Positions 1-5,501 of a DNA stretch of 7,014 nucleotides are shown one piece after another (positions within the stretch are counted from its first letter, which is position 1; every line of letters starts with the position of its first letter). The stretch is from Gelria sp. (GTDB taxonomy: Bacteria; Bacillota; Syntrophomonadia; Syntrophomonadales; Syntrophomonadaceae). Location: NCBI GenBank assembly GCA_012839665.1, contig DUMX01000348.1, positions 1 to 7,014 of the forward strand, read 5' to 3'. A program made the translations under genes and the position numbers. The notes under the pieces are model-generated. The model worked only from the letters and a program-made list of their open reading frames with translations, searched no databases and had not been told where the DNA came from.

Positions 1-35
1 CAAATTATAGCCAGTATAAAAAAGTTATAATAAAA

Positions 36-53
36 TCAGTGTCCTTCAGTGTC
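36..53. repeat. Short direct repeat downstream of ruvC
   Basis: TCAGTGTC occurs twice, at 36-43 and 46-53, exactly 10 bases (about one helical turn) apart. It lies just past the ruvC stop codon, in the short stretch before the window edge. Two copies of an 8-mer in phase could be a protein-binding site or chance. No Shine-Dalgarno, start codon or terminator can be recognised in bases 1-63. On the minus strand a TATAAT (4-9) follows, without a convincing -35 element. Confidence 0.3.
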
Positions 54-63
54 TAATCCCCGT

Positions 64-555
64 CTATTTCCTTATTAACCCTGTAAAACGACTGGAATGC
101 AGGCCACAAATAGCAATAGCCAATGCATCTGCAGCATCATCGGGACGAGGTATTTCCTTCATCCCTAATATCCGTTGTACCATTATTTGTACCTGTCTTT
201 TATCTGCCTGGCCATAGCCTACCACCGCTTGTTTAACCTGTAAGGGCGTATATTCCAATACCGGTAGACCAGCTGCAGCGGCAGTCACCAGAACTACACC
301 CCGACTTTGAGCTACGCTGATTACAGTTTTCGAATTGCGATAATAGAATATTTCTTCTACTGCTACTTTATCAGGAAAGTATTCTTGTATTAATTGCTCC
401 AACTGAAGCTTAATCCGATGTAACCGTAAAGGCATAGCTAAGCCTGCTTCGGTTTTTATCGTACCATAAGCGACCATTTTTCCCTTTCCCGCCTTATAAT
501 CTACCACCCCGTAACCAGTAGTAGCTGTCCCCGGGTCGATACCTAGAATCCGCAT
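64..555 (-). CDS. ruvC: Crossover junction endodeoxyribonuclease RuvC
   Basis: RuvC is the Holliday junction resolvase. As a dimer in the cytoplasm it makes symmetrical nicks across four-way junctions, working with the RuvAB branch-migration motor in recombinational repair. The 163-residue product has normal length for the family. It begins with the hallmark MRILGIDPG, and all four metal-binding acidic residues are visible: Asp7, Glu67 (in AVEEIF), and Asp140 and Asp143 (in DDAADALA). The ATG at 555 is chosen because AAGGTGG (564-570) sits 8 nt upstream and the family starts here. A GTG four codons earlier (567) lies inside that ribosome binding site and has none of its own. The gene follows bofC after 235 nt, so it may have its own promoter or be read through. 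In many Firmicutes ruvA and ruvB come next; they would lie beyond the left edge. The assignment is secure. Confidence 0.97.
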   Translation of the reverse strand: MRILGIDPGTATTGYGVVDYKAGKGKMVAYGTIKTEAGLAMPLRLHRIKLQLEQLIQEYFPDKVAVEEIFYYRNSKTVISVAQSRGVVLVTAAAAGLPVLEYTPLQVKQAVVGYGQADKRQVQIMVQRILGMKEIPRPDDAADALAIAICGLHSSRFTGLIRK

Positions 556-648
556 TTTTACGCCCACCTTAATAAAAAATAGTTCAGGTTAAAATAAATA
601 GACATACGAAGCATTCCCGTCCCCTCACGCCTCACTCTAAACAACTAA

Positions 649-692
649 TCAAGTTCCAAACTTGAAGTTATTTACAAGATAACTTTGTTATC
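649..692. repeat. Cluster of overlapping inverted repeats in the bofC-ruvC gap
   Basis: The gap between bofC and ruvC (556-790) holds no gene. Three hairpins can be drawn here: TCAAGTT (649-655) with AACTTGA (659-665), 7 bp with a 3-nt loop; AAGTTAT (665-671) with ATAACTT (679-685), 7 bp with a 7-nt loop; and GATAAC (678-683) with GTTATC (687-692), 6 bp with a 3-nt loop. The second and third cannot form together, because they share 679-683. They are AT-rich and moderately weak, so they may be chance, an operator, or the leader of the ruvC mRNA. On the minus strand a TTGATA overlaps the third palindrome and could be a -35 element, but no good -10 follows. The rest of the gap is a CCTCACG tandem repeat (623-635) and a pyrimidine-rich stretch (757-790). 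Confidence 0.35.
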
Positions 693-790
693 AAGGCCTA
701 TCTCATTTATATATTACTTGAAATAAGCGCCAACTACCATGCCAGGGCGTAAAAAAGCCTTCTATTTTCCCCTAATTCCCACTTCCCAAA

Positions 791-1348
791 TCACAAGTAT
801 TCGTCGAAGTTTTCCAAAGCATCATTTAAAGCGTCTTTATCCCCGAATTCATATTTACCTGCTCTAATATCTTGCTGAACAATAGCAGGTAACGAACCCA
901 TACGAATAGCAGTAACCCGTTCCAGTACTTCTTCCTTTTCCACACCTCGATAAACAGCAACCATGCCCTGGTATTCTTTTAAGCGATAGCTCCCCTTATC
1001 CTGCGGACAAAATTCGTCTATCTGCTGTTTAATCACCAGGGTATCTCCCTGCCAACTAATTGAATACCCCTGCGCTGGGCTGTATTTACGTTGTATACAA
1101 ACCAGTTCTTTTCCCACCAGGTCCTGGCTGTTTTCGAAACTAGACATAACAGTATGTCCGCATTTAGTGTATTCTTTTTCATAGACAATTGGGGTGTTAG
1201 GAGTTACGGTTTTTGCTTTTGAGCTAATTTCTAGTGCCGGTTTTTTGTCCTGATTAATATCGTGATAAACGCCACTTAAAATGAAACCGCATAAAACTCC
1301 AGCAATCATCACCATGCTAAAGTAGGCCAGAATACGACGATTTTTCAT
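791..1348 (-). CDS. bofC: BofC-type sporulation protein (BofC C-terminal domain), membrane-anchored
   Basis: In Bacillus subtilis, BofC is a forespore-expressed protein acting in the intermembrane space, where it restrains SpoIVB, the signalling protease that triggers pro-sigma-K processing. This 185-residue protein has a basic N-terminus (MKNRR) and one hydrophobic segment at about residues 7-28, acting as an uncleaved signal anchor or signal peptide. A variable linker to about 55 follows, then an extracytoplasmic region. The part from about 110 (CPQDKGSYRLKEYQGMVAVY, then RGVE, and an SLP motif near 152) matches the BofC C-terminal domain pattern. Cys63, Cys84 and Cys114 lie outside the membrane segment and could form a disulfide. 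AGGTGAT (1354-1360) is 5 nt before the ATG. Proximity to ruvC agrees with B. subtilis, where bofC precedes ruvAB. The domain is convincing, but strict functional orthology is less so: clostridial proteins with this domain are diverse. Confidence 0.78.
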   Translation of the reverse strand: MKNRRILAYFSMVMIAGVLCGFILSGVYHDINQDKKPALEISSKAKTVTPNTPIVYEKEYTKCGHTVMSSFENSQDLVGKELVCIQRKYSPAQGYSISWQGDTLVIKQQIDEFCPQDKGSYRLKEYQGMVAVYRGVEKEEVLERVTAIRMGSLPAIVQQDIRAGKYEFGDKDALNDALENFDEYL

Positions 1349-1406
1349 TATTTATCACCTCTTAGCTATTATTTCCAGTATTTTTTTGCAATATACCTGG
1401 CTAATA

Positions 1407-1435
1407 GTTGTAACCTGGAGATGAAAAAGTATCAA
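1407..1435 (-). promoter_or_regulatory. Candidate bofC promoter
   Basis: Reading the minus strand, TTGATA (1435-1430) and TACAAC (1412-1407) are separated by 17 nt, a fair sigma-A-type arrangement about 58 nt before the bofC start codon. The same bases also read as TGATAC, 18 nt, CAACTA, which loosely resembles a forespore (sigma-F/G) promoter, the class expected for bofC. The sequence alone does not decide between them. It lies in the 222-nt divergent region shared with the plus-strand gene. Confidence 0.4.
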
Positions 1436-1469
1436 TTAGCAGCAAATTCATGTATATAAAATATAAAAG

Positions 1470-1500
1470 TTGTATACGAACCTGGCTTTTGATTTATAAT
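1470..1500 (+). promoter_or_regulatory. Candidate sigma-A promoter of the plus-strand gene
   Basis: A perfect TATAAT (1495-1500) lies 70 nt before the ATG at 1571. The best -35 is TTGTAT (1470-1475), with a slightly long 19-nt spacer. This is the only good promoter upstream of the plus-strand gene, and it implies a 5' untranslated leader of roughly 60 nt. No stable structure stands out in that leader. Confidence 0.55.
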
Positions 1501-1570
1501 AGTCATGTAATAGGTAAGCTTTTTAACCCCCTAAATCGTACTAGTAATGTTTTAACAGGAGGCGTAATTT

Positions 1571-2221
1571 ATGATTAAGAAAGAGCTGGAGGAATCATTT
1601 TTAACTATTGAGCAAATGGGGTACGGTATCATCGACCCGGTTTTAGCCCAAAGAGAAACAGATGATACCCCGAAGGCTTCTGCTCCCATCACGTATGAGG
1701 ACAGTAGCCCGATTTTATTCGATGATGTCTGGTTGGAAGAGTACTATGATTATGTAACGCAAATGTTCAATAAGAATAAAGAACAAGAAAAATGGCAAGA
1801 TCTAGTTGCAGCTATAAACCATCTCATCGAGACTGAAGGATTTTGGTCGGAAAAATCACCCCTTGGCACTGATGATATGAAAACACAAGTGGAAAAGGCG
1901 ATTAAGCACCGCATAGAACAGATAGAGGATTATTCTATTGAGAGTGCTTTTCGTAGTTTTGAAGGGTGGCCAGATAAGGCAATAGATATTCTGTCCTGGC
2001 CTGAGCCAATTATAGAAAAAGAAGGGGCGGTAATAGAACTGCCTGTAAAAATATACAGCCCGTATGGTCGGATAGTATTATCCGGGACCATAAAACCTGC
2101 ATCAGGTTATGGTAATTCTAGTGTAAATAATTTACTAGCCCAGATACCACAAAATATTGATACTCATAATATAAAAGCTCGTGTAATTAATGGAGAACTG
2201 CTGTTGGAATTACCGGGTTAA
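1571..2221 (+). CDS. Uncharacterised 216-residue soluble protein
   Basis: I do not recognise this protein. It is very likely a real gene: AGGAGG (1557-1562) lies 8 nt before the ATG, a perfect TATAAT lies further upstream, and it is the only sizeable plus-strand frame without a competing gene. No signal peptide or membrane segment is seen, and there is no cysteine. The N-terminal part (1-55) is acidic and probably partly disordered. Residues about 55-145 look helical and aromatic-rich (Trp54, Trp75, Trp92, Trp133, Trp143). From about 150 the pattern changes to beta-strands: VIELPVKIYSPYGRIVLSGT, then a Gly/Ser/Asn turn, then IKARVINGELLLELPG at the C-terminus. That last piece resembles the closing strands of Hsp20/alpha-crystallin or CS-type beta-sandwiches, a weak likeness from motif rhythm only. 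The gene is convergent with yebC and divergent from bofC, so the neighbours give no operon clue. Confidence 0.8.
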   Translation: MIKKELEESFLTIEQMGYGIIDPVLAQRETDDTPKASAPITYEDSSPILFDDVWLEEYYDYVTQMFNKNKEQEKWQDLVAAINHLIETEGFWSEKSPLGTDDMKTQVEKAIKHRIEQIEDYSIESAFRSFEGWPDKAIDILSWPEPIIEKEGAVIELPVKIYSPYGRIVLSGTIKPASGYGNSSVNNLLAQIPQNIDTHNIKARVINGELLLELPG

Positions 2222-2230
2222 TAAGAAAAT

Positions 2231-2266
2231 AGACGCGGCAACCTTGCAATTAAGGTTGCCGCGTCT
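2231..2266 (-). terminator. Strong hairpin, probable terminator of the yebC operon
   Basis: AGACGCGGCAACCTT (2231-2245) and its exact reverse complement (2252-2266) form a 15-bp perfect stem with a 6-nt loop, between the converging stops of the 216-aa gene (2221) and yebC (2292). Read on the minus strand, the stem is followed by ATTTTCTTATT, a T-rich if imperfect tail, consistent with Rho-independent termination after yebC. On the plus strand it is followed by AAAAAAG, so it is not a classical terminator in that direction, although it could protect the 3' end of the plus-strand mRNA. GGGACGGTTCT on the minus strand (2271-2281) sits just before the hairpin. Confidence 0.75.
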
Positions 2267-2291
2267 AAAAAAGAACCGTCCCTATGATATA

Positions 2292-3053
2292 TTAATCGCT
2301 TGTTATTTGCTCCAGAATTTCATCGTTAATGGACATGTTAGTGTAGACATTTTGCACATCATCATGGTCTTCTAGCACTTCAATCAGTTTAATAACCTGG
2401 TCAGCACTATCGAAATCATTTATTTCTACGGTATTTTCCGGAAGCATTACTACATCAGCATCTTCCAGGTTAATTCCCTGTTCTTCAAATCCTTCTTTTA
2501 CTTCCATAAATACTTCCGGAGTAGTGATAATTTCATAGGCATCGTCTTCTTCCCGGACATCGTCTGCCCCTAATTCCAGGGCAGTTAGTATTAGTTCTTC
2601 CTCGTCTAAATCCAAAGTTTCCTTGCTCAGTACGATATATCCTGACCTCTTAAACATCCAGGCTACACAGCCACTTTCGCCCAGATTGCCATTAGCTTTA
2701 GAAAAAAGATGCCGTATCTCTGAAGCTGTGCGGTTACGATTGTCAGTAGCTATTTCCAGCATTATTGCTACCCCTCCAGGGGCATAGCCTTCATATATGA
2801 TTTCCTCAATGATTTCGCTTTCCAGTTCCCCGGTCCCTCTCTTAATGGCCCGGTTAATATTATCATTGGGCATATTTATAGCTTTTGCCTTTTGGATAGC
2901 CAGTTTTAACTTGGAATTTGCTTCTGGGTCTCCACCACCACTATGAGCAGCAATGGTTATTTCTTTGGCAATTTTGGTAAACTCTTTTCCTCTCTTCTCA
3001 TCAGAACGTGCCTTTTTATGCTTAATGTTGGCCCATTTTGAATGTCCTGCCAT
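2292..3053 (-). CDS. yebC: YebC/PmpR (TACO1) family protein
   Basis: This is a universally distributed cytoplasmic protein. The family was first described as a transcriptional regulator (PmpR) and more recently as a ribosome-associated factor that helps translate proline-rich stretches, like mitochondrial TACO1. The 253 residues match the family length. The N-terminal MAGHSKWANIKHKK signature is followed by MPNDNINRAIKRGTGE (61-76), EGYAPGGVAIMLE (88-100), TDNRNRTASEIRH (103-115), NGNLGESGCVAWMF (121-134) and an acidic C-terminal domain. AAGGAGGG (3059-3066) is 5 nt before the ATG. It starts 17 nt after the methyltransferase-like gene and is the last gene before the hairpin at 2231-2266, so it is probably co-transcribed with the upstream run. 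Family membership is certain; the cellular role here is taken from homologues. Confidence 0.97.
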   Translation of the reverse strand: MAGHSKWANIKHKKARSDEKRGKEFTKIAKEITIAAHSGGGDPEANSKLKLAIQKAKAINMPNDNINRAIKRGTGELESEIIEEIIYEGYAPGGVAIMLEIATDNRNRTASEIRHLFSKANGNLGESGCVAWMFKRSGYIVLSKETLDLDEEELILTALELGADDVREEDDAYEIITTPEVFMEVKEGFEEQGINLEDADVVMLPENTVEINDFDSADQVIKLIEVLEDHDDVQNVYTNMSINDEILEQITSD

Positions 3054-3070
3054 GCTTTCCCTCCTTTTTG

Positions 3071-3742
3071 TTACCAGATTCCTGGAATTATTTTCTTACT
3101 TTTCTCCAGGTATTGCTGGTACTCGTTTCCTAGCCGAGTAAGCAAAAATTCTTCCTCTATATTTATACGATAAATCACAGCTGGTAAAACTGCAAATAAC
3201 ATAATCAGCAAGGTTCCCCAGGAGCTAAATATAAAAGCAATAGCGACAATGTTAAGTAGGGCACTAAGATACATGGGATGTCTGATTTTTTTATAAACGC
3301 CAGTAGTAACCAGACTGTGTTCCTGGTAGATAGCCACCCGAGGATTATAGTATTTTCCCAAAGTAGTAATAGCATTATAACGTAAAATTGTGTTAAGGAT
3401 GAAAACTAAGAATCCGGCATAAATAATCCAGGGTTCAAAACTCCACATTCTGGTATAGTGATGATAATCGAGAAAATCGATTAAAGCATAAAAAAGAGCT
3501 AAGAGAGATGAAAGCTGTAAAAACAGGTAGGAACGACGATCCTCATCTTCTACGGCTACAGTATCCGGATCCTTATAAATTAGCATTTCAATTATTGACC
3601 ACCCTAAAAATAGAGCAAAGAATGCCATAATTACCATAAAATCAGATCTAGGCAGACTTTTCCAGGCCAGATAGCTAATATAGATAAAAACTATAATCGA
3701 TATAACCATGCGAATAATAACGTTTCTTACCCTGGTGTTCAA
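3071..3742 (-). CDS. Isoprenylcysteine carboxyl methyltransferase (ICMT/PEMT)-like membrane protein
   Basis: This is an integral membrane protein of 223 residues with about five to six hydrophobic segments (roughly 12-29, 35-55, 72-92, 104-122, 160-175, 176-192). The C-terminal half carries the family signature: GVYKKIRHPMYLSALL (148-163, with the RHPxY core), the glutamates in NIEEEF (194-199), and the tyrosines in GNEYQQYL (205-212). In characterised members this region binds S-adenosylmethionine, and the enzymes methylate a lipid or a prenylated cysteine. The bacterial substrate is unknown, so no gene name is given. The TTG at 3742 is chosen because GGAGGG (3754-3759) lies 11 nt upstream. 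An ATG at 3709 is also in frame but lacks a ribosome binding site and would cut into the first membrane segment. The upstream gap to nadE, 73 nt, is the longest in the run. Confidence 0.82.
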   Translation of the reverse strand: MNTRVRNVIIRMVISIIVFIYISYLAWKSLPRSDFMVIMAFFALFLGWSIIEMLIYKDPDTVAVEDEDRRSYLFLQLSSLLALFYALIDFLDYHHYTRMWSFEPWIIYAGFLVFILNTILRYNAITTLGKYYNPRVAIYQEHSLVTTGVYKKIRHPMYLSALLNIVAIAFIFSSWGTLLIMLFAVLPAVIYRINIEEEFLLTRLGNEYQQYLEKSKKIIPGIW

Positions 3743-3753
3743 TTTGAAATAAT

Positions 3754-3759
3754 CCCTCC
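3754..3759 (-). promoter_or_regulatory. Ribosome binding site setting the TTG start of the membrane protein
   Basis: GGAGGG on the minus strand lies 11 nt before TTG (3742), a rather long spacing. It is the only Shine-Dalgarno-like sequence between the nadE stop and the first internal ATG (3709), so it supports the rare TTG start. Confidence 0.6.
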
Positions 3760-3815
3760 AAAAACATAATAGACACAGACCCTCCGGGCACAGATTAAAC
3801 ACTCTAATCCCGTGT

Positions 3816-4565
3816 CTATCCCCGTAATTCCTCCGGAATCTTGGCAATAGGTGGCATCCGCCGTTTATGTTCACTTATTTGGTTTAAGTTATTGATGTGT
3901 TCTATTATATCAGGTTCGCCCCGGTTATATTGTATATAGTCATCTAGTTGTTGATAACTTATACCCATTTCCTCTTCATCAGTCTGCCCGACCCATAAGC
4001 CTCCCGATGGGGTTTTATTAATAATTACCGAAGGTATATGCAGGTAGCGAGCTATTTCCAGTACTTCCCTTTTGAGTAAATCGCCCAATAATTGCAAATC
4101 TACCCCACCATCTCCGTTTTTGGTGCTATAGCCTACAGTAATTTCACTTTTATTAGTAGTACCCAGTACTAAATAATTTCTGGCTTGAGCTGAATAATAC
4201 AGAGTAGTCATTCTTAAACGGGGCTTTAAGTTAGCATGCAATAAGCGTCTTTTAGGACCTTCTAGTTTAATATATGACTCTAGTTGGGTTACCAGAAGTT
4301 GATAGACATTATCTAGTTCTACTACCCGATAAGGTATGTTAAACTCGTCCAATAATAGCCGACTGTGCACTAAATCTTCGGTACTGCTTTCACAAGGTAA
4401 TACCAGGGCCATACAATTATCCGGAAAAGCCTTCTGAGCTAAGACTGCTGCTACTGCCGAGTCAACACCTCCACTAACCCCGAGTACAACGCCTGAAGCA
4501 CCAGCTTCTCCTACTTTTTTTCTTAGCCAGTTAACCAGATGTTGAGCTACAGCTTCACAGTTCAT
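3816..4565 (-). CDS. nadE: NAD+ synthetase, ammonia-dependent type
   Basis: NadE adenylates and amidates nicotinic acid adenine dinucleotide to NAD+, the final step of NAD synthesis, in the cytoplasm. At 249 residues there is only the synthetase domain; the N-terminal glutaminase (nitrilase) domain of long bacterial enzymes is absent, so free ammonia should be the nitrogen donor. Visible signatures are the PP-loop SGGVDS (31-36), NLKPRLRM (112-119), GTTNKSE (135-141), KNGDGGVD (149-156), TPSGGLWVGQTDEEEMG (185-201) and the C-terminal HKRRMPP (233-239). GGGGAGGAG (4575-4583) lies 9 nt before the ATG and abuts the cysK stop; the genes are 18 nt apart. NadE is not a sulfur enzyme, so its position after cysK probably reflects operon economy. 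Confidence 0.96.
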   Translation of the reverse strand: MNCEAVAQHLVNWLRKKVGEAGASGVVLGVSGGVDSAVAAVLAQKAFPDNCMALVLPCESSTEDLVHSRLLLDEFNIPYRVVELDNVYQLLVTQLESYIKLEGPKRRLLHANLKPRLRMTTLYYSAQARNYLVLGTTNKSEITVGYSTKNGDGGVDLQLLGDLLKREVLEIARYLHIPSVIINKTPSGGLWVGQTDEEEMGISYQQLDDYIQYNRGEPDIIEHINNLNQISEHKRRMPPIAKIPEELRG

Positions 4566-4583
4566 ATTAGTAAACTCCTCCCC

Positions 4584-5501
4584 TTAGTCAAACAATTCGG
4601 TCGAAATATACTTATCGGCGCTATCCGGAGCAATAGCCAGTATCTTTTTACCCTTTCCCATTTTATCAGCCAATTGCAAAGCTGCAAATACAGCAGCACC
4701 AGAGGATATACCCAGCAACAATGCCTCTTGCCGGGCCAATTGACGACAGGTTTCTATGGCATCCTCATCCGAGACCGCAATAATATTGTCGACCAAATTT
4801 AAATTCAACACCGAAGGAATAAATCCTGCCCCAATACCTTGAATTTTATGTGGACCTGCCGATTTTCCACTTAAAACAGCAGAACCTGCAGGCTCTACTG
4901 CAATTATTTTTATCCCTGGAATTTCCTGTTTTAACATCTGCGCTATCCCGGTCAAGGTTCCCCCACTTCCTACTCCACAAACTAAAGCATCCAAATTGGT
5001 ACCCATCTGCTCTAAAATCTCCGTAGCAGTAGTTACTTTGTGACATTCAGCATTGGCCGGATTTTCAAACTGTTTTACCAGATAATAGCGCGAATCGGAT
5101 TCCGCCATGTTCTGGGCTGTTTTAACTGCTCCCGGCATACCTTCGGCAGCAGGTGTCAGCAGTAATTCTGCACCATAAGCCCGTAATATCTTTTTCCTTT
5201 CTTCACTCATGTTTTCCGGCATAACTATTACTATAGGATAACCTTTCAAGGATGCTGCCATGGCCAGGCCGATACCAGTATTGCCACTGGTTGCCTCTAA
5301 AATAATGGAGCCTGGTTGCAAGAGCCCCATTTCCTCTGCCTTTTCAATCATGTACAGGCCTGGTCTGTCTTTGATGCTGCCGGCAGGGTTAAAACCCTCT
5401 AATTTAACATATATCTCAGCACTATCCTGTGAACCCATGTTATTAAGACTTACAACTGGAGTTTGACCGATTAGTTCCAGAACGTTTTTTGCTACTCGCA
5501 C
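4584..5501 (-). CDS. cysK: Cysteine synthase (O-acetylserine sulfhydrylase)
   Basis: This is a PLP enzyme that makes cysteine from O-acetylserine and sulfide in the cytoplasm. The 305-residue length is typical. Landmarks: NPAGSIKDRPGLYMIE (38-53) with the PLP lysine Lys44, TSGNTGIGLA (71-80) binding the substrate carboxylate, VMPENMSEERK, QFENPANAE, the phosphate-binding glycine loop GVGSGGTLTG, GPHKIQGIGAGFIP, GISSGAA, and a C-terminal PDSADKYISTELF. There is no C-terminal CBS domain, so this is the plain CysK/CysM fold rather than cystathionine beta-synthase. The start is GTG at 5501: the upstream stop TAG and this GTG share one G, and AGGGAGG (5510-5516) is 8 nt upstream. It is therefore very probably translationally coupled to the UPF0280 gene. 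Its place in a sulfide-to-homocysteine cassette fits direct sulfide fixation. Confidence 0.95.
   Translation of the reverse strand: MRVAKNVLELIGQTPVVSLNNMGSQDSAEIYVKLEGFNPAGSIKDRPGLYMIEKAEEMGLLQPGSIILEATSGNTGIGLAMAASLKGYPIVIVMPENMSEERKKILRAYGAELLLTPAAEGMPGAVKTAQNMAESDSRYYLVKQFENPANAECHKVTTATEILEQMGTNLDALVCGVGSGGTLTGIAQMLKQEIPGIKIIAVEPAGSAVLSGKSAGPHKIQGIGAGFIPSVLNLNLVDNIIAVSDEDAIETCRQLARQEALLLGISSGAAVFAALQLADKMGKGKKILAIAPDSADKYISTELFD

Noticed and set aside
556..567. Alternative GTG start of RuvC four codons upstream
   Set aside because: The GTG is itself part of the AAGGTGG ribosome binding site of the ATG start; RuvC proteins begin at MRILGIDPG.
728..749. CGCC...GGCG hairpin downstream of bofC as a terminator
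   Set aside because: The stem is only 4 bp with a 14-nt loop, and the tail CTTATTTC is poor in T; too weak to call.
757..790. G-rich minus-strand stretch after bofC as a G-quadruplex
   Set aside because: It has three runs of three or more G but no fourth; at best a weak two-tier structure.
2190..2375. Plus-strand open frame across the end of the unknown gene and yebC
   Set aside because: It runs through the hairpin and the yebC 3' end and has no start signal of its own.
3771..3817. Stem 3771-3776/3812-3817 with inner GATTA/TAATC as a terminator between nadE and the membrane protein
   Set aside because: Short imperfect stems, a large loop and no T-tract on the minus strand; it does not look like an intrinsic terminator.
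3743..3874. N-terminal extension of the membrane methyltransferase frame into nadE
   Set aside because: The extra residues are unlike the family, overlap the nadE coding end, and lack a ribosome binding site.
4539..5466. Plus-strand open frames at 4539-4802 and 5260-5466, and a minus-strand one at 4846-5046
   Set aside because: All lie over the conserved cysK gene (the first also over the start of nadE) in other frames, with no ribosome binding site or family likeness.
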